From Prolixibacteraceae bacterium (GTDB lineage: Bacteria > Bacteroidota > Bacteroidia > Bacteroidales > Prolixibacteraceae): a stretch of DNA of 33,810 nt. The stretch spans positions 25,164 to 58,973 of the forward strand of contig WTWZ01000033.1 of NCBI GenBank assembly GCA_009773765.1, read 5' to 3'. The position numbers and the translations under genes were made by a program. How positions within the stretch are numbered: the first letter of the stretch is position 1; each line of letters opens with the position of its first letter. This document shows positions 8,699-18,973 of this stretch, piece by piece. Under the pieces are notes generated by a model. That model was given only the letters and a program-made list of their open reading frames with translations. It was not told where the DNA came from and searched no databases.

Positions 8699-11600
8699 TT
8701 GAAAATAACGATTATTGCTGCTGCACTGATTATGGCTGTGCTTGCCGGAAGTTATCTGCTATTGCAAAGCAGTGTGGTTCAGACATTTATAATTGGTAAA
8801 ATAACTGAACGTTTATCGCATAAAACAAATATGCAAGTCAGTATTGACAAAGTTGATTTTACTTTCTTCAACAGAATTATTTTAAAAAATGTGTTGATTG
8901 CTGAATCAGATGACGACACTCTATTTTTTGCAGAACAGGTATCCGCAAGGATTGATACCCTTCGAATTCAAAAACGCAAGATTAGCCTGAGCGAACTTTC
9001 TTTTTTCAAAAACCAGATTTCTATTAATCGCGACACTGCAAATAATTTCAATTTTAGTAATATCCTTGAATCTTTGGGATCAAAAGATAAAGATACCACC
9101 GGCTCTTTTCACTGGGAAATCAGTTGTAACCAATTTAATTTTCAAAAATCAGAAATAACATTTAGCAATCAGACGCCGGAAACTGAACAGCAATTCTTTG
9201 TTCATCAAATAAACCTGAATGTTTCTGATTTTTCAACCTACGCTGATTCAACGGCTTTTAAAATAAATGATTTAACTTTTAATTACAATAATCACATTTA
9301 TATAAATCAGCTTTCGGCAAACGTAGTAATCACAAAGAGTAAAATCGAAGTGCAGTCGATGAACCTTAAAAGCGACAAATCGGAAATCAAAAATTTAAAT
9401 TTGTTGCTGAATGCCGATGAAAAAGGTTCAATGTTTAACAGAGATATGAATTTTGAACTTCAGCTTTCAAAATCATTTGTCAACCTATCGGAACTCGCAG
9501 AACTGATACCCCAGTTACAGGAAATTGATGAAGACATTGAATTCGAAGGGCGGATTTACGGAACGTTTAATGACCTGAAAGGCAAAGATTTAATATTTAA
9601 AACCGGTGAATCTACCGATATCAGTTTCGATTTTTATGCCAACGGGATTGACGATTTGGAAACCATGTACCTTTTCCTCGACTTAAAAAAACTCGAAACG
9701 ACAGTTAATGATATTAACGGATTTAACATCATCAGGAATGGCAGAAAAATAGATTTACATATACCCGATGCGTTTAATAATTCGGGATTACTTAGTTATA
9801 AAGGCAACTTCAGCGGCTTTTTGTCCGATTTTGTTACTTATGGAACCCTTCAGAGCCGAATGGGAATTATAAAAACCGACGTTTCTGTTATTCCAAATAA
9901 AGAAGGAATTGTTAGTTACAACGGACGGCTGACAACTACCGACTTTAATCTTGGGAGATTGTTGAAAACAGATGATATAGGAAACATAACTTTTAACGGA
10001 AAAGTAAACGGCGATTACAAAATTGCTGATAAATCCATCTCCGGGCTGTTTAAAGGTGAAATAGCCAAACTTGAAGCCCTGGATTATGAATATAATAATA
10101 TTACATTAGACGGTTACTTTCTTGAAAAAACGTTCGACGGAATGGTAAGCATGAACGATTCGAACCTGCAGTTTGATTTTCAGGGCAGGTTAAACCTCAG
10201 CAACGAAACCCCCGATTTCGATTTCAATTTAAATGTAGCCAAACTGGTACCTGCCAAATTGCACATCAGCAATGATTTTTATGAGGCAGAAATGTCGTTT
10301 AACATGAAAGCCAACTTCACCGGCGACAAAATCGACAACCTGAAAGGTGTAATTGCCGTGGACGATGGTTTTTACAGGAACAGAAACGGAAGCCTCAGCC
10401 TGAATGGGATTAAGTTAATTTCTGTTCCGCGGAAATCAACCATGGAACTCACATTTTACTCCGACTTTTTTGACATTATAATAGAGGGAAATTATCAGTT
10501 TCAGGATTTAATTTATTCGCTAAAAAGCAATATCAACAAATTTATCCCGGCATGGAATTTTACCCCTCCCAGAAATCTCAGGACAAATCAGTTCGATTAC
10601 CGGATAGTGGCAAAAAACCTCAACGATTTAACCGAAGTTTTTGCCCCAGGGATACAGGTTGAGACCCCGTTTTTTTTATATGGGAAAATGGATTCGGAAC
10701 AATCCGACTTTCAGCTTGAAGGCAGTATCCCGGGGTTTCATTATAAAAATTTATGGGTTAGAAATATTTTTCTCAGTAACAAAGTGGTTGGCGGCCTTTA
10801 TGTTTCAAAAATAAATTTCGGCGAAATTTTCCACAACAAAGGGGTTTCGGTATTTAATTTCTCCATCAACTCTGAAATCGCCAACAATGTTTTGCATAAT
10901 AAAATAGATTGGTTTGGGAGTATTGATTCTACCGGGTACAGCTCTATTAAAAGTTTTTCGTATTTCAGTGCATCCGAAATTTCAACGTTTCCAAAAGTAA
11001 AAACAGATTTTTTATCATCCTCCGTCTTTTTAACCGATACCGTTTGGCAAATCAATCAGTTTACCACATACATTGATTCATCAACCATAAAAGTCAACAA
11101 TTTTGAGATGTTCAATAAGAACCAAAATATTACTGTTGAAGGCAATATTTCGCAAGACTCAACAGAGTTGCTTTTTGTGAATTTAAAAAATATTGATCTT
11201 GAATATTGGCAAAATAACCTCTCTGAAAAAAAATCCCTCGAAGGAATTGCAAGTGGCTCAGTAATTATTTCTCAATTGTACAGCAATCCGATAATTTTAG
11301 CCAACGCAAACGTCAATAACCTGGTTTATAAAAATCAACTGATTGGCAATGTTGACTTTCACAGTTACTGGGACAGGATAAGTGGTGAACTCATTTCGAA
11401 TATGGAGATAATTAAAAATGGCAAACGAAGTTTACAGGCAAGTGGTTCATATAAACCAAACGTCAAAACATTCAATTACCTTGTTAAGGCCGACAGCTTA
11501 CCTTTAAGCCTTTTGGAAACTGTAATTTCAGAACCATTCTCTGAGTTTGGCGGAACAACTTCGGGGTTGATAAGAATTAGCGGAACCACAAAAAAAATAT

Positions 11601-13066
11601 TGATGGACGGTGAGGCGAAAGTTAATAATGGTTCGCTAATAATTGATTACACAAAGACCAAATATTTTATCGACGATGTGGTGTACTTCAAATCGGATAC
11701 CATTCATTTTAAGGATCTTAATTTTTCAGATATTCACAAAAACAGCGGTAAACTGAATGGGATACTTGTACACGACAACTTCAGCAATATGCTGTACGAC
11801 CTGAACCTGGTTTCACCAAAAATTAAGGTAATGAACACAAGAATGAGAGATAATGAACTTTTTTATGGCGATGTATTTGCCAATTGCAAATTAAAAGTTT
11901 ATGGCCGTGGGTTAAAGGTTGAATTAAGTGGTTCATTAACCAGTTTGCCGGGTACCAATGTAAATATTTCGATGGAAAATGAAAATGTGATTGAACAATA
12001 CGATTTTCTTGAATTTGTTAATTCAAATGAATTGGCAGCGGAGGAAATGTATTTTTACAATCCTCCAAAGACGGATTTTACCATCAGTTTAAATATTGAA
12101 GCAACACCCGATGCTAAAATACAACTCATTTACAATTCTCAAATCGGAGATGTTATCAAAGCTGAAGGAGAGGGGATACTGCTATTTGAAATGGATAAGT
12201 ACGGCGAAATTTCGCTTGCCGGCGATTATACTGTTGTTAAAGGAGATTATTTATTCACACTTCAAAGCATTGTAAACAAACGATTTACAATTGCTCCGGG
12301 AGGAACAATAGTTTGGTCGGGCGACCCGTACAATGCAATTATCGATTTATCTGCAATTTACAGCCTTAAAACATCTGTTAGCGATTTAAACTTTAGCAGT
12401 GCAAATTATCTTTATCAACGTATCCCGGTTGAGTGTGAAATTGTTTTAACCAATGAACTGATAAACCCAACCATCGACTTTAAAATAAATTTTCCGGACG
12501 AAAACGAAAGTTTTAAAAGTGAAATACAACAGTACTTTAATACCGAGGAAGAGATTAATAAACAAATACTTTCGCTGATAGTGCTGGGTAAATTTTACAC
12601 TCCCGAGTATATGCGCGGTCAGTTTCAGTCGCAGAATCCGAACATGATTGGAAACACGGCAAGCGAACTTTTTTCAAACCAGTTGAGCAACTGGCTCTCG
12701 CAAATCAGTAAGAATGTGGATGTTGGCTTTAAATACCGCCCGGGAAATTCCATAACCAACGACGAACTTGAACTGGCGCTAAGTACGCAAATATTTAACG
12801 ACCGTGTAATATTGAATGGGAATATCGGTAATAATGTAAATCCCGAATCAAAAAACAGCAGTCAGGTAGTTGGCGATGTTGACATTAGGGTAAAGTTAAC
12901 GCCTAATGGCAAAATTCAGCTAAAAACATTTAACCATTCCAACAATGACTTAATATACGAAACTGCCCCATACACACAAGGCGTGGGGTTTTCGTTTAAG
13001 GAAGAATACAATTCATTGGAAGAGCTGATAAATAAAATTGGTTCTGTTTTTAAAAAGAAAGAATAG
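8699..13066 (+). CDS. tamB: Translocation/assembly module TamB-like protein (DUF490)
   Basis: A 1455-residue envelope protein of the TamB/AsmA-like bridge family. These proteins anchor in the inner membrane by one N-terminal helix (here residues 3-22, a hydrophobic Ile/Ala/Leu stretch) and span the periplasm as a beta-taco groove thought to carry lipid or to assist outer-membrane protein assembly. The long middle is a run of short alternating beta strands with little low complexity. The DUF490 domain occupies roughly the last 350 residues, including the conserved GDYLFTLQSIVNKRFTI (about 1181-1197) and late LGKFYTPEYM. The only plausible start is TTG at 8699 with AAAAAAGG just upstream; there is no in-frame ATG before it. 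Bacteroidota often carry it next to tsaD, as here. Confidence 0.92.
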   Translation: MKITIIAAALIMAVLAGSYLLLQSSVVQTFIIGKITERLSHKTNMQVSIDKVDFTFFNRIILKNVLIAESDDDTLFFAEQVSARIDTLRIQKRKISLSELSFFKNQISINRDTANNFNFSNILESLGSKDKDTTGSFHWEISCNQFNFQKSEITFSNQTPETEQQFFVHQINLNVSDFSTYADSTAFKINDLTFNYNNHIYINQLSANVVITKSKIEVQSMNLKSDKSEIKNLNLLLNADEKGSMFNRDMNFELQLSKSFVNLSELAELIPQLQEIDEDIEFEGRIYGTFNDLKGKDLIFKTGESTDISFDFYANGIDDLETMYLFLDLKKLETTVNDINGFNIIRNGRKIDLHIPDAFNNSGLLSYKGNFSGFLSDFVTYGTLQSRMGIIKTDVSVIPNKEGIVSYNGRLTTTDFNLGRLLKTDDIGNITFNGKVNGDYKIADKSISGLFKGEIAKLEALDYEYNNITLDGYFLEKTFDGMVSMNDSNLQFDFQGRLNLSNETPDFDFNLNVAKLVPAKLHISNDFYEAEMSFNMKANFTGDKIDNLKGVIAVDDGFYRNRNGSLSLNGIKLISVPRKSTMELTFYSDFFDIIIEGNYQFQDLIYSLKSNINKFIPAWNFTPPRNLRTNQFDYRIVAKNLNDLTEVFAPGIQVETPFFLYGKMDSEQSDFQLEGSIPGFHYKNLWVRNIFLSNKVVGGLYVSKINFGEIFHNKGVSVFNFSINSEIANNVLHNKIDWFGSIDSTGYSSIKSFSYFSASEISTFPKVKTDFLSSSVFLTDTVWQINQFTTYIDSSTIKVNNFEMFNKNQNITVEGNISQDSTELLFVNLKNIDLEYWQNNLSEKKSLEGIASGSVIISQLYSNPIILANANVNNLVYKNQLIGNVDFHSYWDRISGELISNMEIIKNGKRSLQASGSYKPNVKTFNYLVKADSLPLSLLETVISEPFSEFGGTTSGLIRISGTTKKILMDGEAKVNNGSLIIDYTKTKYFIDDVVYFKSDTIHFKDLNFSDIHKNSGKLNGILVHDNFSNMLYDLNLVSPKIKVMNTRMRDNELFYGDVFANCKLKVYGRGLKVELSGSLTSLPGTNVNISMENENVIEQYDFLEFVNSNELAAEEMYFYNPPKTDFTISLNIEATPDAKIQLIYNSQIGDVIKAEGEGILLFEMDKYGEISLAGDYTVVKGDYLFTLQSIVNKRFTIAPGGTIVWSGDPYNAIIDLSAIYSLKTSVSDLNFSSANYLYQRIPVECEIVLTNELINPTIDFKINFPDENESFKSEIQQYFNTEEEINKQILSLIVLGKFYTPEYMRGQFQSQNPNMIGNTASELFSNQLSNWLSQISKNVDVGFKYRPGNSITNDELELALSTQIFNDRVILNGNIGNNVNPESKNSSQVVGDVDIRVKLTPNGKIQLKTFNHSNNDLIYETAPYTQGVGFSFKEEYNSLEELINKIGSVFKKKE

Positions 13067-13220
13067 CCGGATATTAAACTCCAATTGTTCATAACTCACC
13101 CGCCTGACACTGTTGCAGTCTGTAAGGATTTTAATTTAATGGTTATTTTTGCATGGTATAATATTTAAGATTTTAAGGCGTTTTTGAATTAGTTTTACAA
13201 AGGAATAAATAAAGAAACTC

Positions 13221-13913
13221 ATGTTTAAATTATTGATGATGCAAACAGATATGCCACAGCAAGTGGTAGCAGCGGCCGCACAGCCGGAAGGAATTTCAAC
13301 CAAATTTATCGATCTCGCTTTTAAGGGCGGCTGGATTATGGTCCCCATTATTTTATTATCCATTATTGCAGTTTACATTTTTTTCGACCGCTATTTTGCC
13401 ATTAAAAAAGCAGGAAAGTTTGATACAAGTTTGCTTGACAAAGTTAAAATTTATATTACCGGCGGAAAAATTGATGCAGCAGTTGCTTTATGCAAAAGTA
13501 CCGACAATCCCGCTTCGCGTATGCTCGAAAAAGGGATTAGCCGAATTGGCCGGCCTTTGACCGATGTTAATGCAGCTATTGAAATTGTTGGAAACCTCGA
13601 AATTTCGAAACTCGAAAAAGGGCTTCCGGTATTGGCATCAGTAGCCGGTGGTGCGCCAATGCTTGGTTTTCTGGGAACGGTAATGGGCATGATACAGGCA
13701 TTTTACGACATGTCGAATGCAGGGAATAATATTGACGTAACACTTTTATCAGCAGGTATTTACCAGGCAATGGTAACAACCGTGGCAGGGCTTATTGTTG
13801 GGATTATAGCTTATTTTGCTTACAATATCCTGGTGGCCAATGTTGAAAAAGTAGTGTTTAAAATGGAAGCCACAACTTCTGAATTCATGGATTTATTAAA
13901 CGAACCGGCATAA
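13221..13913 (+). CDS. MotA/TolQ/ExbB proton channel family protein
   Basis: The 230-residue proton-channel subunit of a Ton/Tol motor in the inner membrane. It has a first membrane helix at about residues 37-55 (WIMVPIILLSIIAVYIFF), a cytoplasmic middle region, and two further helices in the conserved segment from PMLGFLGTVMGMIQAF through MVTTVAGLIVGIIAYFAYN (about 151-200). The start ATG is followed by a short Met/Ala/Gln-rich N-terminus. It leads an operon with an ExbD-like gene 10 bases downstream and a TonB/TolA-like gene after that. Confidence 0.95.
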   Translation: MFKLLMMQTDMPQQVVAAAAQPEGISTKFIDLAFKGGWIMVPIILLSIIAVYIFFDRYFAIKKAGKFDTSLLDKVKIYITGGKIDAAVALCKSTDNPASRMLEKGISRIGRPLTDVNAAIEIVGNLEISKLEKGLPVLASVAGGAPMLGFLGTVMGMIQAFYDMSNAGNNIDVTLLSAGIYQAMVTTVAGLIVGIIAYFAYNILVANVEKVVFKMEATTSEFMDLLNEPA

Positions 13914-13923
13914 AACAACTGAA

Positions 13924-14334
13924 ATGGCGCTAAAAAGAAGAAATAAAGTAAATGCCCAGTTCAGCATGTCGTCGATGACCGATATTGTTTTCCTGTTGCT
14001 TATATTTTTTATGGTTACATCAACCCTGGTGGCGCCCAACGCTTTGAAACTGTTGCTTCCTCAAAGCAACAACCAAACTCCGGCAAAACCAATTACAACC
14101 ATTTCAATAACGCAGGATTTAAAATATTATGTGAATGATGACGGCGCTTTGAAACGAGTGGCTTTTCAGGAAATTGAACCTTTTTTGCAGACCAGGTATG
14201 GTGTTGGCAACGATGAAATTTATATTTCGCTACATGCCGAAAAATCGGTTCCATGGGAAGAAATTGTAAAAATTATGAACATCGCCCGCAAAAACAAGTA
14301 TAAAATGATTGCGGCCACAGCCCCAGAAAATTAG
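13924..14334 (+). CDS. Biopolymer transporter ExbD/TolR family protein
   Basis: The 136-residue partner of the upstream channel protein. It has a positively charged N-terminus (ALKRRNKVN), one membrane helix at residues 19-36 with the essential channel Asp at position 20 (SSMTDIVFLLLIFF), and a periplasmic domain. The length and single helix are typical. Its ATG is 10 bases after the ExbB-like stop, so the two are co-translated. Together they convert proton flow into movement of the TonB/TolA-like protein encoded next. Confidence 0.95.
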   Translation: MALKRRNKVNAQFSMSSMTDIVFLLLIFFMVTSTLVAPNALKLLLPQSNNQTPAKPITTISITQDLKYYVNDDGALKRVAFQEIEPFLQTRYGVGNDEIYISLHAEKSVPWEEIVKIMNIARKNKYKMIAATAPEN

Positions 14335-14403
14335 AACCTGCCAAACCCACATTTGGTGAATTTTCAAGATAAATAAGGAACAAGGTAAGGAACATAAAAA
14401 TCA

Positions 14404-15381
14404 ATGGATTACATCCGGGAACATAAAAGAGGTATTATCGGAACTGCAATTTTTCACATCGTGGTTCTGCTATTACTTATTTTGCTTGGATTCTTTACCC
14501 CGCTTCCGCTTCCCGGAGAAGAAGGTATTTTAGTGAATTTTGGAACCAGCGAAAATGGTTTTGGCGATATTGAACCAAGCCCGGCCCAAAGTGAACCGGC
14601 ACCGGTTCAACCTGTTCAGCAGGAAGAGGAAGAAGTTCCACCGCCTCCGGCAGTTACCTCTCCGCCAAAACCCGCCGTGGCAAAAGAAGTTGCCATGACC
14701 CAGGATTATGAGCAAAGCGCTGCAATTGATGCAGCCGAAAATAAAAAACGCCAGGAAGAAAAGAAACGCCAGGATTTGCTTGAAGAACAGCGCATTGCGC
14801 AGGCACGCGAAGCTGAAAGAATTAAAAATGCAGAAGCTGAAAAAATAAGAAAGGCGGAGGCAGAGAAAAAGGCAAAGGAAGAAGCCGATCGAAAGGCAAA
14901 GGAAGAACAACAACGCAGAATTAATGAAATAAACAGCCGGGCACAGGGCGCATTTGCCAGCACCGGCGACGGAACCGGCGGAAAAGGAACCGGCGACGGA
15001 AAAAGCCAGGGCCAAACATTCCCGGGTGGAAATCAGGGTGTACCAACAGGCGACCCAAATTCAAATAATTACGGGCAAGGAAGCAGTGGAAGCGGAAGTC
15101 AGGGTAGCGGACCATCGTTCAGTCTTTCAGGAAGATCAAGTTTGCGGCTTGAAATACCAGATTTTCCAGTGAAAGAAGAAGGCAGGGTTGTTGTTGAGGT
15201 ATTTGTAGATAAACTAGGAAATGTAACCAGTGCCAGAGCAGGAGTGCAAGGAACTGATTTACAAAATTCATCAATTTGGGAAGCAGCAAGACAAGCCGCT
15301 CTTAAATCAAAGTTCAATAATGATCCTAATGCACAAGCATCTCAAAAGGGTACAATTACTTATGTGTTTAGACCAAATTAA
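14404..15381 (+). CDS. TonB/TolA-like energy transducer
   Basis: A 325-residue periplasm-spanning protein. It has a membrane anchor at about residues 12-33, a Pro/Glu-rich segment (57-95, with runs such as EEEEVPPPPAV), a Lys/Glu/Ala helix (about 105-178, repeats of AEKxxKEEAxRK), a Gly/Ser/Gln-rich linker (about 180-245) and a TonB-type C-terminal domain (about 250-325, RVVVEVFVDKLGNVT...). The Lys/Ala helix is more like TolA than TonB, so the operon may be the Tol rather than the Ton system; the sequence does not decide this. The last ~85 codons use AGA for Arg and GGA for Gly more than the preceding part, a mild composition shift. Confidence 0.9.
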   Translation: MDYIREHKRGIIGTAIFHIVVLLLLILLGFFTPLPLPGEEGILVNFGTSENGFGDIEPSPAQSEPAPVQPVQQEEEEVPPPPAVTSPPKPAVAKEVAMTQDYEQSAAIDAAENKKRQEEKKRQDLLEEQRIAQAREAERIKNAEAEKIRKAEAEKKAKEEADRKAKEEQQRRINEINSRAQGAFASTGDGTGGKGTGDGKSQGQTFPGGNQGVPTGDPNSNNYGQGSSGSGSQGSGPSFSLSGRSSLRLEIPDFPVKEEGRVVVEVFVDKLGNVTSARAGVQGTDLQNSSIWEAARQAALKSKFNNDPNAQASQKGTITYVFRPN

Positions 15382-15472
15382 TATTATTACTTTACTCTCT
15401 TAACCATGACAATTGTGACTTTCATAATCCAGATTTTTTTTAATTCTATATTGTTCAAAAAGCAAAGTATAC

Positions 15473-15604
15473 AACTTTGAGTTATAAAAATCAAAGTTCC
15501 ACTAACTCCCAGGACATGAACTTTCCAAAGTCCATGATTATTTCAAACTAAAAAAAACAAACTCCTGAACTTTGCTTAAAACTTTGAGTTAGGAAACTCA
15601 AAGT
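15473..15604. repeat. Three hairpins sharing an ACTTTGAGTT-like motif
   Basis: In the 293-base gap after the TonB-like gene, AACTTTGAGTTA occurs twice as a direct repeat (15473-15484 and 15580-15591). Each forms an inverted repeat: 15473-15480 with 15491-15498 (8 bp) and 15581-15590 with 15595-15604 (10 bp perfect, 4-base loop). A third hairpin with CATG ends and an ACTTT/AAAGT stem lies at 15515-15536. None is followed by a T-run, so these are not simple terminators. They look like a cluster of small palindromic repeats; the rest of the gap is AT-rich and shows no gene. Confidence 0.6.
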
Positions 15605-15674
15605 CCCGGTTCGCTGATAATTATCACTCATTATTTTCACAATTTTTGTGTGCTTTGCACAAAAATCAAACGTT

Positions 15675-16601
15675 ATGGCATTTCTCACAAAAGACAAATT
15701 ATTCAGCAAAAAATGGTTTACCGATTATTTGTTAATAATCATCGGATCGTTTATCCTGGCTGCAGGGTTCGTGTTTTTTATCACACCACATAAAATTGTA
15801 CCCGGGGGCGTTTACGGGATTGCAATTGTAGTTCATTACATGACAGAAGGCGTTTTCCATTTTTGGCCCGATGGTTTTCCAATCGGGCTTTTCGGATTGA
15901 TTTTAAATATCCCCCTTACCTTTGCCGGAATTAAAATACTTGGGCCGAAGTTTGGAGTAAAAACCATTGTGGGATTTGTTCTTACATCGGTTTTTATTGA
16001 CGGAATTACATTTTTCCGCGAAGATGGAAATGCCCCTTTGGTGGACGATATTTTGTTGTCGTGCGTTTTTGGCGGCGTGCTTATTGGTTTTGGATTGGGG
16101 CTGATTTTTAAATCGCGGGCTACTTCAGGTGGTTCCGATATTATTGCCATGATTATTGCCAAATACACAAAACTGCAATTGGGCAAACTGATGATTTACG
16201 TTGATTCAACCATTGTTTTGCTTGGTCTGTTTGCTTTCCACGACTGGCACATTCCGCTGTATTCGTGGGTGGTTATTTACATTACCGGCAGGGCAATTGA
16301 TTTAACCATTGAAGGGGCAGATTATAATAAAGCTCTGTTAATAATTTCAAATAAACATCTTGAAATAAGGCACAAACTGCTTTATGATTTGGAACGCGGC
16401 GGAACCTATTTAAAAGGCGAAGGTATGTTTACCGGTGAAGAAAAACAGATTATTTACACCGTTGTCAGTCGCCGTGAAGTAGCTATACTTGAGGAATTTA
16501 TCAGCAAAATAGACCCCGATGCGTTTATTACAATAATGGATGCAAAAGAAATACTGGGAGAAGGTTTCCAAAATTTAAACCATAAAATCAGCGGAAACTA
16601 A
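15675..16601 (+). CDS. YitT family membrane protein (DUF161/DUF2179)
   Basis: A 308-residue integral membrane protein of unknown transport or regulatory role. It has about five to six hydrophobic segments in the first 210 residues, with typical family blocks ITPHKIVPGGVYGIAIV, IFKSRATSGGSDIIAMII and WVVIYITGRAID, followed by a soluble C-terminal DUF2179 domain (TYLKGEGMFTGEEKQIIY, IDPDAFITIMDAKEILG). I chose ATG 15675 rather than the in-frame GTG at 15648, because the GTG extension (CFAQKSNV) is not family-like. The gene appears to be a single transcription unit between the palindromic repeats and the patatin gene. Confidence 0.9.
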   Translation: MAFLTKDKLFSKKWFTDYLLIIIGSFILAAGFVFFITPHKIVPGGVYGIAIVVHYMTEGVFHFWPDGFPIGLFGLILNIPLTFAGIKILGPKFGVKTIVGFVLTSVFIDGITFFREDGNAPLVDDILLSCVFGGVLIGFGLGLIFKSRATSGGSDIIAMIIAKYTKLQLGKLMIYVDSTIVLLGLFAFHDWHIPLYSWVVIYITGRAIDLTIEGADYNKALLIISNKHLEIRHKLLYDLERGGTYLKGEGMFTGEEKQIIYTVVSRREVAILEEFISKIDPDAFITIMDAKEILGEGFQNLNHKISGN

Positions 16602-16641
16602 TAAAACCTCGTCTTCATATCTTACACTCATTTCAATTTTG

Positions 16642-16649
16642 TAAATTTG
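16642..16649 (+). promoter_or_regulatory. Candidate -7 box (TAAATTTG) for the patatin gene
   Basis: TAAATTTG matches TAnnTTTG 29 bases before the ATG at 16679, leaving a leader of about 23 bases. The -33 element is not convincing. Confidence 0.45.
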
Positions 16650-16678
16650 ACCTTGTTCAGAAAAGTCAAAACCGGTTC

Positions 16679-18973
16679 ATGAATTATAAATCTCTGTTTT
16701 TCACTGTTATCGCAACCATTCTGTTTTTACGGGCCAATGCGCAGTCGGTTGGAGTGGTTTTAAGCGGCGGCGGCGCTAAAGGAATGGCCCATATTGGGGT
16801 ACTCAGGGTACTTGAAGAAAACAATATTCCCGTTGATTACATCGCCGGAACATCTATCGGTGCAATTATTGGAGGATTGTATGCAGCCGGTTATTCCACC
16901 GAAGAAATGGAAGAATTGTTCAAATCCGACAATTTCTATTTCTGGTCAACCGGAAAAATTCAGAAAGATTACCGTTACTATTTTAAAATGCCAGAGGAAA
17001 CTCCTTACTGGATTGATATCAGTGTCGATAAACGCGATGAAAAGCTTAAACTCTTGTTACCAACCAATTTAATCCCCGAGGAACAAATGGACTTTGCGTT
17101 CATGGAATTGCTGGCAGCTACAAATGCCGCAAGCAAATACAATTTCGATAGCCTGATGGTGCCTTTTTTTTGCGTGGCAACCGATGTCAATAAAAGTGAG
17201 CCCGTAATTTTAAGATCAGGAGATTTGGGCGCCGCAATCCGCGCATCAATGACCGTACCCCTCTATTTTAAACCCATTACAATTGATGGAGCTTTGCTTT
17301 TCGACGGCGGGATTGTAAACAATTTCCCGCATGATGTTATGAAGGAAGTTTTTAACCCCGATATTATTATCGGCCATAAAGTTGCCAACGACCCAAAAGA
17401 GGCAGTTGCAGATGATTTAATGCGGCAAATTTCGAATATGGTTATGAGGCCAACCAATTTTGAGATTGCCGAAAAAAAAGGAATTGTGCTTGAAACTGAC
17501 CTGGAAAATGTTGGTTTACTGGATTTTAACAAGATTGATTTGGCAATGGTTGAAGGTATGAGAACAACCTATAATTCAATCGATAGCATCAGAAAGCTGG
17601 TTCAGCGAAGAGTTCCGCAAGAATCGGTCCAGGAAAAAAGAAAAAAATTCAACGCTAAAAAACCTGAGCTTTATTTCCAGAATATCCAGGTGGAAGGAGT
17701 TGCAGATCCAATGCAGCGTAAATATATAATTCAATCCATTAAAGGCAATTATGATGTAATTACCCTGGCCTCGCTGAAACAGGAATATTTTAAATTAATA
17801 GCCGATGAACACATTAAATCGATTATGCCCATTTCGAGATATAATAGGGAAACGGGTTATTACGATTTACATTTAAAAGTGGAACCGCAGAAAAAACTGG
17901 AAGTAAAGGTTGGCGGCAATATTTCAACAAAACCAATCAACCAGGGATTTGCCAGTTTTAACTACCGGACTTACAAAAGCCGGGCATATTCATTAAGTTC
18001 GAATATCTATTTCGGGCGTTTTTATAGTTCGTTTAAATTGGGCGCCCGGATTGATTATCCCTCCACACTTCCGTTTTATCTCGAAGGATATTCAACTTTT
18101 AACCGGTGGGATTTCTTCTCGTCAAGTTCAGAGCTTTTCTTCGAAGATGTGCGGCCCCCGTTTATTATTCAAAACGAAAATAGCACCCGGATTGAATCCG
18201 GTTTTCCATTAAAATTGCATAGCAAGGTTTATGGCGGAATTGCCTATTCGAACAGCAACGACCAGTATTATCAAACCGATGTTTTTAACAAGAGCGACGA
18301 GCCCGACAAAACAAATTTTTCTGCTTTTTCAACAGTGATCGGCATTGAAAACAACTCTTTAAATTACAAACAATTTCCATCGGAAGGGGCATTCCGTTTT
18401 TTTACCGTAAAATTTATTACCGGAAAAGAAACCCTAACCCCCGGAACTACATCATCCAATAACACACCTGTTTCCAATAAAAAACACAGTTATTTTTTGA
18501 TGCAGGCCCATTCTACACGTTTTTTTAATTTCGGGAGCAAATTTACACTTGGGTTAAAAGGTGAAGCGGTTTTTAGCAACAAAGATTTGTTCAGCAATTA
18601 CAGATCGGCAAAACTGTCAGCGCCGGGTTTCTACCCTACACCACACAGCAAATCACTATTTATCGAAAATCTTCACTCAAATAATTATTTTGCCGGTGGT
18701 TTAAATACAATTTACCACTTTAACTCTTCTTTGAACTTACGGCTGGAAGGTTACGGTTTTGTTCCTGTAAATGAAATACATCCCGAAAACTTTGGTAAAC
18801 CGGCACAAAAATCATTTATAAAAAACTACTATTTGCAGGGACTGGCAGCACTGGTTTACCAAACCGGCGCAGGACCGCTGAGTTTATCGCTCAATTACTA
18901 CGAAAAGGAAGATACGCAACTGTATTTTTTACTCAGTTTTGGTTATATCATGTTTAATAAACGGGGCTTTTAG
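16679..18973 (+). CDS. Patatin-like phospholipase fused to an outer-membrane beta-barrel
   Basis: A 764-residue outer-membrane protein. A signal peptide (residues 1-22, ending RANAQ) precedes a patatin lipase domain with the oxyanion hole SGGGAKG (29-35), nucleophile S59 in GTSIG, and catalytic D209 in DGG. Residues ~330-430 look like a POTRA-type linker, and the C-terminal ~330 residues are alternating beta strands ending in a terminal aromatic (GF), matching the BamA/TpsB-related surface-antigen barrel. This layout resembles the type Vd autotransporter PlpD, in which a phospholipase A is displayed or released by its own barrel. The Ser-Asp dyad is intact, so activity is expected. Its stop overlaps by 3 bases the stop of the convergent gene on the other strand. 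Confidence 0.92.
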   Translation: MNYKSLFFTVIATILFLRANAQSVGVVLSGGGAKGMAHIGVLRVLEENNIPVDYIAGTSIGAIIGGLYAAGYSTEEMEELFKSDNFYFWSTGKIQKDYRYYFKMPEETPYWIDISVDKRDEKLKLLLPTNLIPEEQMDFAFMELLAATNAASKYNFDSLMVPFFCVATDVNKSEPVILRSGDLGAAIRASMTVPLYFKPITIDGALLFDGGIVNNFPHDVMKEVFNPDIIIGHKVANDPKEAVADDLMRQISNMVMRPTNFEIAEKKGIVLETDLENVGLLDFNKIDLAMVEGMRTTYNSIDSIRKLVQRRVPQESVQEKRKKFNAKKPELYFQNIQVEGVADPMQRKYIIQSIKGNYDVITLASLKQEYFKLIADEHIKSIMPISRYNRETGYYDLHLKVEPQKKLEVKVGGNISTKPINQGFASFNYRTYKSRAYSLSSNIYFGRFYSSFKLGARIDYPSTLPFYLEGYSTFNRWDFFSSSSELFFEDVRPPFIIQNENSTRIESGFPLKLHSKVYGGIAYSNSNDQYYQTDVFNKSDEPDKTNFSAFSTVIGIENNSLNYKQFPSEGAFRFFTVKFITGKETLTPGTTSSNNTPVSNKKHSYFLMQAHSTRFFNFGSKFTLGLKGEAVFSNKDLFSNYRSAKLSAPGFYPTPHSKSLFIENLHSNNYFAGGLNTIYHFNSSLNLRLEGYGFVPVNEIHPENFGKPAQKSFIKNYYLQGLAALVYQTGAGPLSLSLNYYEKEDTQLYFLLSFGYIMFNKRGF

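Noticed and set aside
14404-15381. A horizontally acquired 3' end of the TonB-like gene because of its AGA/GGA codon use.
   Set aside because: The shift is mild and the domain order is normal; it is more likely local composition drift.
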